Virus record (IMG/VR): IMGVR_UViG_3300036845_000176
Span: 1-45,765 of that record
Strand: one strand, 5' to 3'
Origin: a virus
Length of the DNA: 45,765 bases
Position numbers and translations under genes: made by a program. The first letter of the stretch is position 1. Every line of letters begins with the position of its first letter. Below, piece after piece: positions 26,177 through 32,963 of this stretch. Under the pieces are notes generated by a model. The model saw only the letters and a program-made list of their open reading frames with translations, was not told the DNA's origin and ran no database searches.

Positions 26177-26189
26177 GGTGCGTTGCTGG
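26177..26189 (+). promoter_or_regulatory. Late element copy 7, before tailspike gene
   Basis: GGTGCGTTGCTGG, exact, with the ATG at 26218 lying 41 bases downstream and directly preceded by CGTCCGGGC. It begins six bases after the stop of the previous fibre gene. Confidence 0.68.
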
Positions 26190-26217
26190 GGATTCCCGGC
26201 AACCGCACCGTCCGGGC

Positions 26218-28044
26218 ATGAAACAGGCTTCCCGCGCCCTCGCATTCCTCGCCGCGTTCCTGCCTGCCATGGCCGCCGCGCAACAATTCCCCACCGTCCC
26301 GTCCGGGACCGTGATCGGCCGCACCCGGATCGGAGCCGGCCCCGCGCAGGCGATCCCGATCAGCCAGCTTCTTTCGGCGGTGCTGGGCGGTTCGATCAGC
26401 GTCCCGTCGGTCAACACCAATTCGGTGGTCTATCGGGGATCGACCAGCGGCCAGGCCACGGTCTCGGCGCAGGCGGTAGCCGGGACGCCAACCCTCAAGC
26501 TGCCGACCACGACCGGAACGCTGGCGTCCGCCGCAACCGCACCGATTGCGCTCGATTCCGTCACCGGCACGATCTCCTGCTCGAGCTGCCTGTCGGTCGC
26601 AAACGCCACCCCGGTGCTGACATCGCGCGCATTCGCCCTGACGCAGAACCTGTCCGCGATCGCATCAATCCAGACCCTCGGCTATGCGGCGGGCGGCGAT
26701 GGCGGCGGGGCTGTATTCAAGAACGTCGGATCGACCGCGTTCCTCGATTCCTTCATCACGTCGTTCGCCATCACCGGCGGCTCCGGCTACACCAACGGCA
26801 GCTACTTTGGCGTCGTGCTGGTCAACACGACGAAGCCGTACGCAATCGGCACGGCAACCGTTTCCGGCGGCGTCGTCACGGCGGTTAACGTCGCGGGCAC
26901 GCCGGGCGGTTCCTGCAATGTTGGCGACGTGTACACCACGGGGTCCATCCCCGGCGGCAGCGGTTTTATTATCACGGTGACCGGCTGTTCTGCGCCGCTA
27001 GGCAGTTTCACGGATAGCGTCGGCACGCACTGGCAAATCGTATCCAGCGGCGCCTTCCCGAATATTTTGCAGTTCGGCGCCAAGCCCGATTGGGCCGGAA
27101 CTGACGCCAGCGCGACGGACAATTTCAACGCGATCCAGGCCGGGCTCTGGTTCACGAGCTACATGAACCAGCTCAACGCCGGCGGCGGTGGCTATTGGGG
27201 CGGTAGGCTGTGGGTGCCGCAGGGCTCATTCCTGGCGTGTGGCACGGGCTCGGCGTCGCTGATCGTGCCGAGTGGAGTGGCATTCGAAGGCGCGAGCAAC
27301 CAGGGCTCCGTGATCCGGATGTGCGATGCGTTCTCGACATCCACGCATTTCATAACGCTGTGCGACAGCAACTGGCACTTTGCCTGCTTCAATTCAATCC
27401 TGCGCAACATCCAGATTTCAGCGCGCATCAGCGTCACAGCCGGCGGCAGCACCTACATGGTGTATTCGCGATCGACGCAGGATTTTGGCGGCCTCTACAA
27501 TGTCTACATCTACGCCGGTGGCCGGGGCGGCTTCTGGTTCGAGAAGGGCGACGGCGGAGCCTCTACGTTTATTATCGACGGGCTTAGCGTGTCGGCGGCA
27601 TCTCCGCTCGCCATGGTGAAGATTGGCGATACGGTCGGGTCAGGCCTTAACGTCGGCACCACGGCCGTCACGATTCACAATCTAGTGCTCGGCGGTCCCT
27701 CGAGCGGGGGTACCTATCAGACCGGTGACGGTCTGCTGCTTTTTGGCGGCTTCTCCTCTGTCGAAAATGTCCATTGCGAGGAGATGATCATTTGCATTCA
27801 CGTCGCTATTCCGTCCAGCACCGGCAACGGAGACATCGTGCGTATTCACAATGTGAACGCGGCTTCGGGTGCGCCGGCACCGGCTTGCACGGGTGCAATT
27901 TTTCTCGACGCCACCAACAACCCGGGGAACACGATCATCGGTCAGGTGCCGGCGGGTAGCTGCTCGAACGTGGTAGCCAATAGCCAGTCCGGCGGATCGA
28001 GCCGCGGCACGGCGATCACCACCGATCTGACGTTCAACCCGTGA
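26218..28044 (+). CDS. Tailspike-like beta-helix protein with signal peptide
   Basis: A 608-residue protein. Residues 1-21 again read as a Sec signal (MKQASRALAFLAAFLPAMAAA before QQFP). A short fibre region leads to FPNILQFGAKPDWAGTDASATDNFNAIQAG (about 280-310), the entry motif of pectate-lyase-type right-handed beta helices used by tailspikes that bind or cut polysaccharide. Strand repeats and several Cys follow. Catalytic residues cannot be named from sequence alone. The N-terminal signal and element parallel those of the preceding gene. Confidence 0.7.
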   Translation: MKQASRALAFLAAFLPAMAAAQQFPTVPSGTVIGRTRIGAGPAQAIPISQLLSAVLGGSISVPSVNTNSVVYRGSTSGQATVSAQAVAGTPTLKLPTTTGTLASAATAPIALDSVTGTISCSSCLSVANATPVLTSRAFALTQNLSAIASIQTLGYAAGGDGGGAVFKNVGSTAFLDSFITSFAITGGSGYTNGSYFGVVLVNTTKPYAIGTATVSGGVVTAVNVAGTPGGSCNVGDVYTTGSIPGGSGFIITVTGCSAPLGSFTDSVGTHWQIVSSGAFPNILQFGAKPDWAGTDASATDNFNAIQAGLWFTSYMNQLNAGGGGYWGGRLWVPQGSFLACGTGSASLIVPSGVAFEGASNQGSVIRMCDAFSTSTHFITLCDSNWHFACFNSILRNIQISARISVTAGGSTYMVYSRSTQDFGGLYNVYIYAGGRGGFWFEKGDGGASTFIIDGLSVSAASPLAMVKIGDTVGSGLNVGTTAVTIHNLVLGGPSSGGTYQTGDGLLLFGGFSSVENVHCEEMIICIHVAIPSSTGNGDIVRIHNVNAASGAPAPACTGAIFLDATNNPGNTIIGQVPAGSCSNVVANSQSGGSSRGTAITTDLTFNP

Positions 28045-28058
28045 GGTTCACAGCGTCC

Positions 28059-28148
28059 CTAATCGAATCGCGCGACCAGCATGACGGTCCCGATGGCTGC
28101 GGCAGCGACGAGCACGATCATCACCGCAAATAGTAATTCATTCAGCAT
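28059..28148 (-). CDS. 29-residue single-span membrane peptide, antisense
   Basis: On the minus strand, an ATG at 28148 with a perfect GGAGGT ribosome site four bases upstream opens a 29-codon frame. It encodes one hydrophobic helix (LLFAVMIVLVAAAAIGTVMLV) with an Arg-Phe-Asp end. It sits in the otherwise empty gap between tailspike and lysis genes, antisense to late transcription. The very good ribosome site and clean membrane span support it as real. It could be a prophage-expressed membrane peptide, but function is unknown. Confidence 0.55.
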   Translation of the reverse strand: MLNELLFAVMIVLVAAAAIGTVMLVARFD

Positions 28149-28210
28149 GGGTACCTCCGCGCGAAGGCGGCGACCCTACCCCGCAACCTGACCGCGAGCA
28201 AGCCGCCTGC

Positions 28211-28223
28211 GGTGCGTTGCTGA
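28211..28223 (+). promoter_or_regulatory. Late element copy 8, before lysis genes
   Basis: The sequence GGTGCGTTGCTGA stands before the endolysin gene. An ATG lies 29 bases downstream (28240), but the endolysin more likely starts at 28264 behind GGAGG. The sequence AACCGTCCATG resembles the conserved CCGTCCGGGCATG of other copies. Confidence 0.6.
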
Positions 28224-28263
28224 CCTGCCGCAACCGTCCATGGTCTCCGAAACGGAGGCCGAT

Positions 28264-28800
28264 ATGCCCATCCAGACGTCACCCCGATTCCTCGCCTGCA
28301 TGCCGTTTGTCCTGACGGAAGAGGGCGGTTATTCCAACGACGCCCACGACAGCGGCGGGATGACCATGCACGGCATCATCCAGCGGGAATACGACCGGTA
28401 CCGCACGTCGAAGGGGCTGCCCCATCAATGGGTCAAGAACATCTCGATCGACGAGCAAAACGACATCTATTTCAATGAATACTGGCTGCCGCATTGCCCG
28501 GCGCTGGCTCCCGGCCTCGATCTCAGCTTCTTCAATATCGCTGTGAACGGCGGCCCCGGCGAGGCAACCCGGCTCCTGCAGCAGGCGCTCGGGATCCACA
28601 TCGACGGCGTATGGGGCGGCGAGACCGATAGGGCCGTCGCGGCCATCAAGCGGGATGACGTCCCGACGCTCATCAAAGCCTTCGCGGCTGACGAGGAGAA
28701 CTGGTACCGGCACCTCTCCAAATTCCAGTATTTTGGCAAGGACTGGATCGGCCGGGCCGAGCGTTGCGCGGCCGCATCCCTCAAGATGGTGGCCGCCTGA
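28264..28800 (+). CDS. Endolysin, glycoside hydrolase family 108
   Basis: A 178-residue peptidoglycan hydrolase for host lysis. The N-terminal GH108 domain carries the catalytic EGGY (E20) and the GGMTMHGI and NEYWLPHCPALAPGLDLSFFNIAVN motifs. A short peptidoglycan-binding domain (about 105-175, ALGIHIDGVWGGET) follows. It has no signal peptide, so it depends on a holin. The ATG at 28264 has GGAGG eight bases upstream; ATG 28240 in the same frame is an alternative. Confidence 0.92.
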   Translation: MPIQTSPRFLACMPFVLTEEGGYSNDAHDSGGMTMHGIIQREYDRYRTSKGLPHQWVKNISIDEQNDIYFNEYWLPHCPALAPGLDLSFFNIAVNGGPGEATRLLQQALGIHIDGVWGGETDRAVAAIKRDDVPTLIKAFAADEENWYRHLSKFQYFGKDWIGRAERCAAASLKMVAA

Positions 28801-29048
28801 TGTGGCCCGGGATTTCCAGCGCGGTAATGGCGGTCGGCCCGTTCATCGCACCGCTGTTCTTCGTGGTGCTGGGGCTGATCGCCGGCTTGGGCGCGTGGCT
28901 GCTGATGTTCGGATTCGGCGGCAGGGGCTGGCGTCGCATCGCAATCCTGCCTGGCGCCGTCATCGCCGGCTACCTCTTCGACATCTACAGCATGTTTTGG
29001 AACCACGGCTACCCGATGTTCTGGTTGCCGGGAATGGGGAACATTTGA
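28800..29048 (+). CDS. Putative holin or lysis membrane protein
   Basis: An 82-residue protein whose ATG shares a base with the endolysin stop (TGATG). Two membrane spans (about 10-36 and 44-60) are separated by a basic Gly/Arg turn, and the C-terminus is aromatic. Size, topology and direct coupling to the endolysin fit a holin. Two or three further membrane proteins nearby compete for that role. Confidence 0.6.
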   Translation: MWPGISSAVMAVGPFIAPLFFVVLGLIAGLGAWLLMFGFGGRGWRRIAILPGAVIAGYLFDIYSMFWNHGYPMFWLPGMGNI

Positions 29049-29049
29049 A

Positions 29050-29283
29050 ATGAACGCTCCCTGGATCATCGGCACGCTCGCTGCCATCGCGTTCTTCGCC
29101 TATTTCGAGTGGCGCGCGTTCGCCCATCCGGACCGGCAGAACACGCTGTCGCGGTTCTTTTGGACCATCGGGCAGAAGTGGCCGCTTTCGATTTGGCTCA
29201 TGGGCGCCTTCGCTGGCGCTCTCGCCACGCATCTATTTTGGAATTGGGACCCGAATTGCGTTCCCCCGGGGGTAGGTGGCTGA
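29050..29283 (+). CDS. Small membrane protein in lysis cassette
   Basis: A 77-residue protein with two hydrophobic segments (about 4-20 and 43-62) flanking a basic region, located between the first holin candidate and the HNH gene. It may be a second holin or antiholin. No family is recognised. Confidence 0.55.
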   Translation: MNAPWIIGTLAAIAFFAYFEWRAFAHPDRQNTLSRFFWTIGQKWPLSIWLMGAFAGALATHLFWNWDPNCVPPGVGG

Positions 29284-29645
29284 TGCCCTACGTCGACGTA
29301 GAGAAGCGCCGTACCGCACGCAGGCAATCCTACCTGCACCGCAAGGACAAAATCCTAGCGCAGGAGCGGGGATATCGCGCGAACAACCCGGAAGCCTATC
29401 GCAAGACGAAGCTCAAGCATCGGTACGGCCTGACGTTCGAGCAGCATCAGGAAATGTTCGAAAAGCAGGGCGGCAAATGCGCGCTCTGTGCCGAGCGGAC
29501 GGCGGTCGACGTCGACCACGATCATGACACTGGCGCCGTGCGCGGTCTGCTTTGCCGCGCCTGCAATCTCGGTCTCGGAATGTTCAAGGACGCTGTCGAG
29601 GGCCTTCAGCAGGCGATCGACTATTTGCAACGCAATAGGAGCTAA
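29283..29645 (+). CDS. HNH endonuclease, endonuclease VII family (second copy)
   Basis: A 120-residue protein with basic N-terminus, CALC and LLCRACN zinc pairs, the VDHDHDTGAVRG active-site segment (about 76-87) and a C-terminal helix. It resembles the 5070-5534 gene in organisation (GL-x-x-x-QHQEML/F...GKCA-C) but is not a recent duplicate. It is inserted in the middle of the lysis cassette with an overlapping TGATG junction. Homing-type insertion is likely. Confidence 0.87.
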   Translation: MPYVDVEKRRTARRQSYLHRKDKILAQERGYRANNPEAYRKTKLKHRYGLTFEQHQEMFEKQGGKCALCAERTAVDVDHDHDTGAVRGLLCRACNLGLGMFKDAVEGLQQAIDYLQRNRS

Positions 29646-29647
29646 TT

Positions 29648-30511
29648 ATGGACACCGAAGCACTGAAACCCATCCTCGCCGGCCTCGTCCGGCACGGTCT
29701 GACCAGCATCGGCGGCGCGCTCGTCGCCGGCGGCTACATCCAGTCGAGCGACACGTCGGCCTTTATCGGCGGCGGCATGGTTGTCGCCGGCATGCTGTGG
29801 TCGTGGTGGCAGAAGGAGGGGCAGGCGGAAGTCGCGGCCCTGCTGAAGAAGGTGACGGCCACCCACACTGCCACGCAAGCCGTAGAAGTCGCTAAGGCCA
29901 TGCCAGCCGCCGCGACTGTCGCGGAGCAAGCAAAATTCGCTGCGATCTCCAATAGCCTCCTCAAGATCCTGCTGGTCGCGTTCCTGCTGTCGGCCTTTCT
30001 GGTCCCTGCTGCGTTCGCGCAAGGCGCGGCGCCGACACCAAAGCCTCGCGCGACCTTCACCGGACGACCGGTTGCCGATCTGAAAAATGCCATCGACAAC
30101 CTGACGGCACCAACGACCCCGGACGAGATTGCCAAGACCGCCTGCGATATCTCGATGTTCTCCAAGTTGACCTTTGAGAACGCGGTCCCGCTCATTCAAA
30201 AATGCGTCGCTACCGAGGTGGCCGGCCAGATTGCTCCGCTGGTGCCGGACACCCAAGCCGCCCTCGACAGCGCCAAGGCATCAAAGGACGGCACCGCCAT
30301 CGCGTGCCTCGAACCCGGGCTTGCGCTCCTTACTGCGGCGGCCGGGACACCTGCGACGAAGGCCACTGACGGAACGATCACGCCAGCGATTCCGCCGGGG
30401 CCGATCCTGATCTTTCAGAAGCTGCGGGAGTTCGTGACGGCTGGCGGTCCATCGAACTGCAAGACGGCGGTTCAATCGACCATCAACGGGCTGATGTCCT
30501 CGGCTCTTTGA
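29648..30511 (+). CDS. Holin fused to a secreted domain
   Basis: A 287-residue protein in two parts. Residues 1-60 match a Pam3-gp28-type holin (LVRHGLTSIGGALVAGGYI, then MVVAGMLWSWWQKEGQ). After a helical linker, residues 102-125 form an internal Sec-like signal (LLKILLVAFLLSAFLVPAAFA before QG). A roughly 160-residue Cys-containing periplasmic-type domain follows. The frame is continuous, with AGGAGC upstream of the ATG. An internal start at 29900 could yield the secreted half alone. A holin joined to an exported domain suggests an envelope-lysis role. Confidence 0.65.
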   Translation: MDTEALKPILAGLVRHGLTSIGGALVAGGYIQSSDTSAFIGGGMVVAGMLWSWWQKEGQAEVAALLKKVTATHTATQAVEVAKAMPAAATVAEQAKFAAISNSLLKILLVAFLLSAFLVPAAFAQGAAPTPKPRATFTGRPVADLKNAIDNLTAPTTPDEIAKTACDISMFSKLTFENAVPLIQKCVATEVAGQIAPLVPDTQAALDSAKASKDGTAIACLEPGLALLTAAAGTPATKATDGTITPAIPPGPILIFQKLREFVTAGGPSNCKTAVQSTINGLMSSAL

Positions 30512-30513
30512 AA

Positions 30514-30789
30514 ATGACCATGAACCCCGAATGGGTTATCGCGATCTGCGCCGGGGTGGGTTTGCTCATCACATGGACCACTACCGTCATCGGCGGCGCG
30601 ATCTGGCTTGTGAGACAGCTCAAGGAATTGAAAAAGGAAATCCTTGACGACTTTCAGACCAAGCATGACGCCAACGCGCTAACGGTGAAGGCGCTCGAAA
30701 CGCTGGTGATCCGTCACGACGTCATCCTGAATCCGGAATTCAACGGCACCGGCAAGTCCCACCGCCTTCCGCCTCACAGCCGATCATGA
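30514..30789 (+). CDS. Membrane-anchored coiled-coil lysis protein
   Basis: A 91-residue protein with one N-terminal membrane span (about 6-32) followed by a charged coiled coil (LKELKKEILDDFQTKHD). This layout is seen in XhlA-like and inner-membrane spanin-like lysis accessories. The start follows the previous gene closely and the stop overlaps the next start (ATGA). Assignment is by topology and position. Confidence 0.5.
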   Translation: MTMNPEWVIAICAGVGLLITWTTTVIGGAIWLVRQLKELKKEILDDFQTKHDANALTVKALETLVIRHDVILNPEFNGTGKSHRLPPHSRS

Positions 30790-31109
30790 GCGAGATCGGC
30801 AAGACCGCGCTCGCGCTGCTGATTGTGATGGCGCTCGGACTGCTGGCGCTGGCGCTCGAATGTGGCCGCGAATCCGGCCGGCAATGGCTGATCCTGGTCG
30901 GCGCGTCGGTCGCGCTGCTGGTGCTGGCGCTGGCGTTCGGTCACGCCGCCCATGCCCGCGATCTGTTGGTGTTCTCGATCCGCCATGACGGCAAGGTCAT
31001 CTGGATCGACCCTGACACCTTCCGGCTGCCCCGCGCGCAATGCCGGCGCTATGCGAAATCCTACGGCGATGGGGTCGAGGCCCGGTGTTTTAGGAAGATG
31101 CCACGCTGA
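30786..31109 (+). CDS. Small membrane protein at end of late operon
   Basis: A 107-residue protein with two membrane spans (about 5-24 and 34-56) and a soluble basic tail of about 50 residues with two Cys. It is the last gene of the late block, eight bases from the convergent early operon. It may complete the lysis set. Confidence 0.5.
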   Translation: MSEIGKTALALLIVMALGLLALALECGRESGRQWLILVGASVALLVLALAFGHAAHARDLLVFSIRHDGKVIWIDPDTFRLPRAQCRRYAKSYGDGVEARCFRKMPR

Positions 31110-31117
31110 TGTGATGT

Positions 31118-31450
31118 TTAGGCGAGATTGTATCTGCGGCGCATGTTTGCGGCCCAGCCGGCATAAGGACGCCAATGTGTCGGACCACCGCCGCGCTCGT
31201 CATCATTCCAAGTGATCGAGCCGTCTGGGACTATCCACATTCCTACGCGGTCAGGAAATAGGCCATTCTTTTGAATGTGACCCCATTGCATGGGCCAGAT
31301 CTCCTGAGCGTGGCTGCCTTCCATCCACGTCAATTCGACGACTGTGCCGTCTTTAGGGGCGCTATCGATCGGGAGCCATCCGCTATTCCTTTCAGCGAAA
31401 GTCGCATCAAGCTTTGCAATCGTTTCGTCGGAAAGCTTTGTCATCTTCAT
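31118..31450 (-). CDS. DUF551-like phage protein
   Basis: A 110-residue protein with GWLPIDSAPKDGTVVELTW and GPTHWRPYAGW, the pattern of DUF551-type proteins common in phage early regions. Biochemical role unknown. The ATG at 31450 has an AGAG site upstream. It is the last gene of the leftward operon. Confidence 0.7.
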   Translation of the reverse strand: MKMTKLSDETIAKLDATFAERNSGWLPIDSAPKDGTVVELTWMEGSHAQEIWPMQWGHIQKNGLFPDRVGMWIVPDGSITWNDDERGGGPTHWRPYAGWAANMRRRYNLA

Positions 31451-31464
31451 GATCTCTGCTGATG

Positions 31465-31656
31465 TTAACGCGAGCGACGATCTTCTTTGGAGTACGGCCC
31501 CTTTGCGACCGAGACTCGCTCGATCAGGCATCCGTCACCGCACATCCTGCCATCTGGTGTTTGGTCGTACCGGCCGCCGCAGACCTCACAAGTTTGATTG
31601 TACCTTGCCAAACCCCTAGCGCGCCTTTCCGCAGTAGTTGTCACGTTGTCAGCCAT
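31465..31656 (-). CDS. Small zinc-ribbon protein
   Basis: A 63-residue protein with CEVCGG and two later Cys (CGDGC), probably one zinc site. The N-terminus is basic and the C-terminus has a charged SKEDRRSR. Upstream AGGA supports ATG 31656. Function unknown; one of six small Cys-rich proteins in this operon. Confidence 0.6.
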   Translation of the reverse strand: MADNVTTTAERRARGLARYNQTCEVCGGRYDQTPDGRMCGDGCLIERVSVAKGPYSKEDRRSR

Positions 31657-31658
31657 GT

Positions 31659-31778
31659 TCACCCATCCTGCTGATTTACGCGGCACGTTGGCCCGACAAT
31701 TCGGACTGCGACTGCGACAGAGATATCGCAGATCGGCGGCTGGTTGAGGTAGCCCCAAGGGGCGAAGATTATCACCAT
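31659..31778 (-). CDS. Possible 39-residue protein
   Basis: An ATG at 31778 behind a GCGGA site opens a 39-codon frame that ends two bases before the next gene's ATG. The product begins with a hydrophobic MVIIFAPWGYL. Operon-like spacing is the main support. Confidence 0.35.
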   Translation of the reverse strand: MVIIFAPWGYLNQPPICDISVAVAVRIVGPTCRVNQQDG

Positions 31779-31807
31779 TTCAATTCCGCCTTAATGCGCC
31801 AGAACGG

Positions 31808-32050
31808 TCATTTTACCAGCTTGAGTCTGGGCTGTAGGTCGTCCGGGCTCATCGCGTGCCGCGGGACAGGTCGCGTTCGAAACTCGCAGAACACAACGCC
31901 GTCAGGGATATTGCTGCTGATCGGGACATAGAACCGGAAACCCATCTCCTCGTCTATGTCGCGCTCCATCATTCCGCGCTCGACCTCATACCGCAGTTCG
32001 TGGAGCAGCTTTTCGATCCGTTCGCGACGGAAGTTCGTTGAATCTGCCAT
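31808..32050 (-). CDS. Hypothetical early protein
   Basis: An 80-residue charged protein: helical N-terminal half (RERIEKLLHELRYEVERGMMERD) and a beta-rich second half. AGGA/GGAAA precedes the ATG. No family recognised. Confidence 0.55.
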   Translation of the reverse strand: MADSTNFRRERIEKLLHELRYEVERGMMERDIDEEMGFRFYVPISSNIPDGVVFCEFRTRPVPRHAMSPDDLQPRLKLVK

Positions 32051-32061
32051 CGTTTCCTATC

Positions 32062-32277
32062 CTACCTATTTATGATGTCCGCGAGCGCCTGGGCGAACTC
32101 GATCGCCTCGGCATCTCGTCCTTCGTGGATCAGTTCCAACTCGCTCTTGCCTGTGTCCGGGCGCGGCAGCGCGAGGTACATCCCGAACTCCTCCGCGCTA
32201 TAGATGTCGCCAATCAGCTCGCGGATTTTAGCAACCGCTGGGCTTTTGTAGGCTCGCTCGATTTCACCTGATGTCAT
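32062..32277 (-). CDS. Hypothetical early protein
   Basis: A 71-residue acidic helical protein with AGGTAAGG just upstream of its ATG. No motif recognised. Spacing of 11 bases to the next gene fits the operon. Confidence 0.55.
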   Translation of the reverse strand: MTSGEIERAYKSPAVAKIRELIGDIYSAEEFGMYLALPRPDTGKSELELIHEGRDAEAIEFAQALADIINR

Positions 32278-32293
32278 GACCTTACCTGTCTAA

Positions 32294-32497
32294 CTAGGAA
32301 ATCTGCTCGCCAGCATGGCGATACTCACGCTCCATCCAAGCGCGCTCCTCGCGGGATTGCTCGATCTTCTCTTTGCAGCGGGAGCAATGTTCTGACCCGA
32401 TGTCGCCGGCCGCCATGCGCCATGTCGGCCGGTTGTCACATCCTTCTGTAGCACATCGGTCCATCGATCTCTCACCGTCAAGTTTGAACCACATCAT
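32294..32497 (-). CDS. Small Cys-rich zinc-binding protein
   Basis: A 67-residue protein with CATEGC and HCSRC motifs that could form one zinc site, then a charged helix. ATG 32497 has AGGAGAAG upstream. A GTG at 32590 in the same frame also has GGAGGG upstream and would add 31 residues. Function unknown. Confidence 0.55.
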   Translation of the reverse strand: MMWFKLDGERSMDRCATEGCDNRPTWRMAAGDIGSEHCSRCKEKIEQSREERAWMEREYRHAGEQIS

Positions 32498-32670
32498 CTC
32501 TTCTCCTGTTGTGCGCGCATGCGACGCGTTTCCGAAAATCGCTCGGGATGGTCTCTCCCAAAAGGTTGGCCGACTCCCAAAAGGCCGCACTCAACCCTCC
32601 CGATGTCACACCACTTTTTCTCGGCGCCGATACTGGGCAGGTGTCGCCCTTCCTTAAGACACCGTGAACG
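32498..32670 (-). other. Short spacer in leftward operon
   Basis: No separate gene is supported between 32498 and 32670. The minus strand carries two CCTTTTGGGAG repeats about 20 bases apart, inside the possible N-terminal extension of the gene at 32294. Confidence 0.4.
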
Positions 32671-32865
32671 TTAATCCGCCCTCACTTGCGGCACCCGGCG
32701 AACGTCCCATCCGCCGTCGCCTTGGGATTGGTCGGGTAAGTGCCGCTTTGCGAAGTCGGCGGCTCGCTGTACCGTGTCGAACGTCCCCCATGACTGCCCG
32801 TCCTTATCGATAAGCTCGTAAGGGTAGCGAACGGCATTAGTCACTCGGTCAGATTCGATAATCAT
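32671..32865 (-). CDS. Hypothetical early protein
   Basis: A 64-residue protein of the type ...YPYELIDKDGQSWGTFDTVQRAADFAKRHL, probably a small alpha/beta domain. A GAGG site precedes the ATG. It is the first gene after the spacer behind the integrase. Function unknown. Confidence 0.6.
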   Translation of the reverse strand: MIIESDRVTNAVRYPYELIDKDGQSWGTFDTVQRAADFAKRHLPDQSQGDGGWDVRRVPQVRAD

Positions 32866-32889
32866 TTCAATCCTCGTGTTTGGGCCAGT

Positions 32890-32960
32890 CGGCCTGGATT
32901 AGTCAGTCTATGTGCTTGTCAACACTGCATTTCGCAGTAACGTTAAATTAACTGTGCGGC
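32890..32960 (-). promoter_or_regulatory. Putative promoter and attP-proximal region
   Basis: The gap after the integrase stop holds, on the minus strand, TTGACA (32917-32922) followed after 15 bases by TAATCC, a weak promoter for the genes to the left. It also holds an ACTGC/GCAGT hairpin, a GTTAAATTAAC palindrome and AGTCAGTC. The integrase flank is where attP often lies, but the core cannot be named without the host junction. Confidence 0.35.
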
Positions 32961-32963
32961 GTT

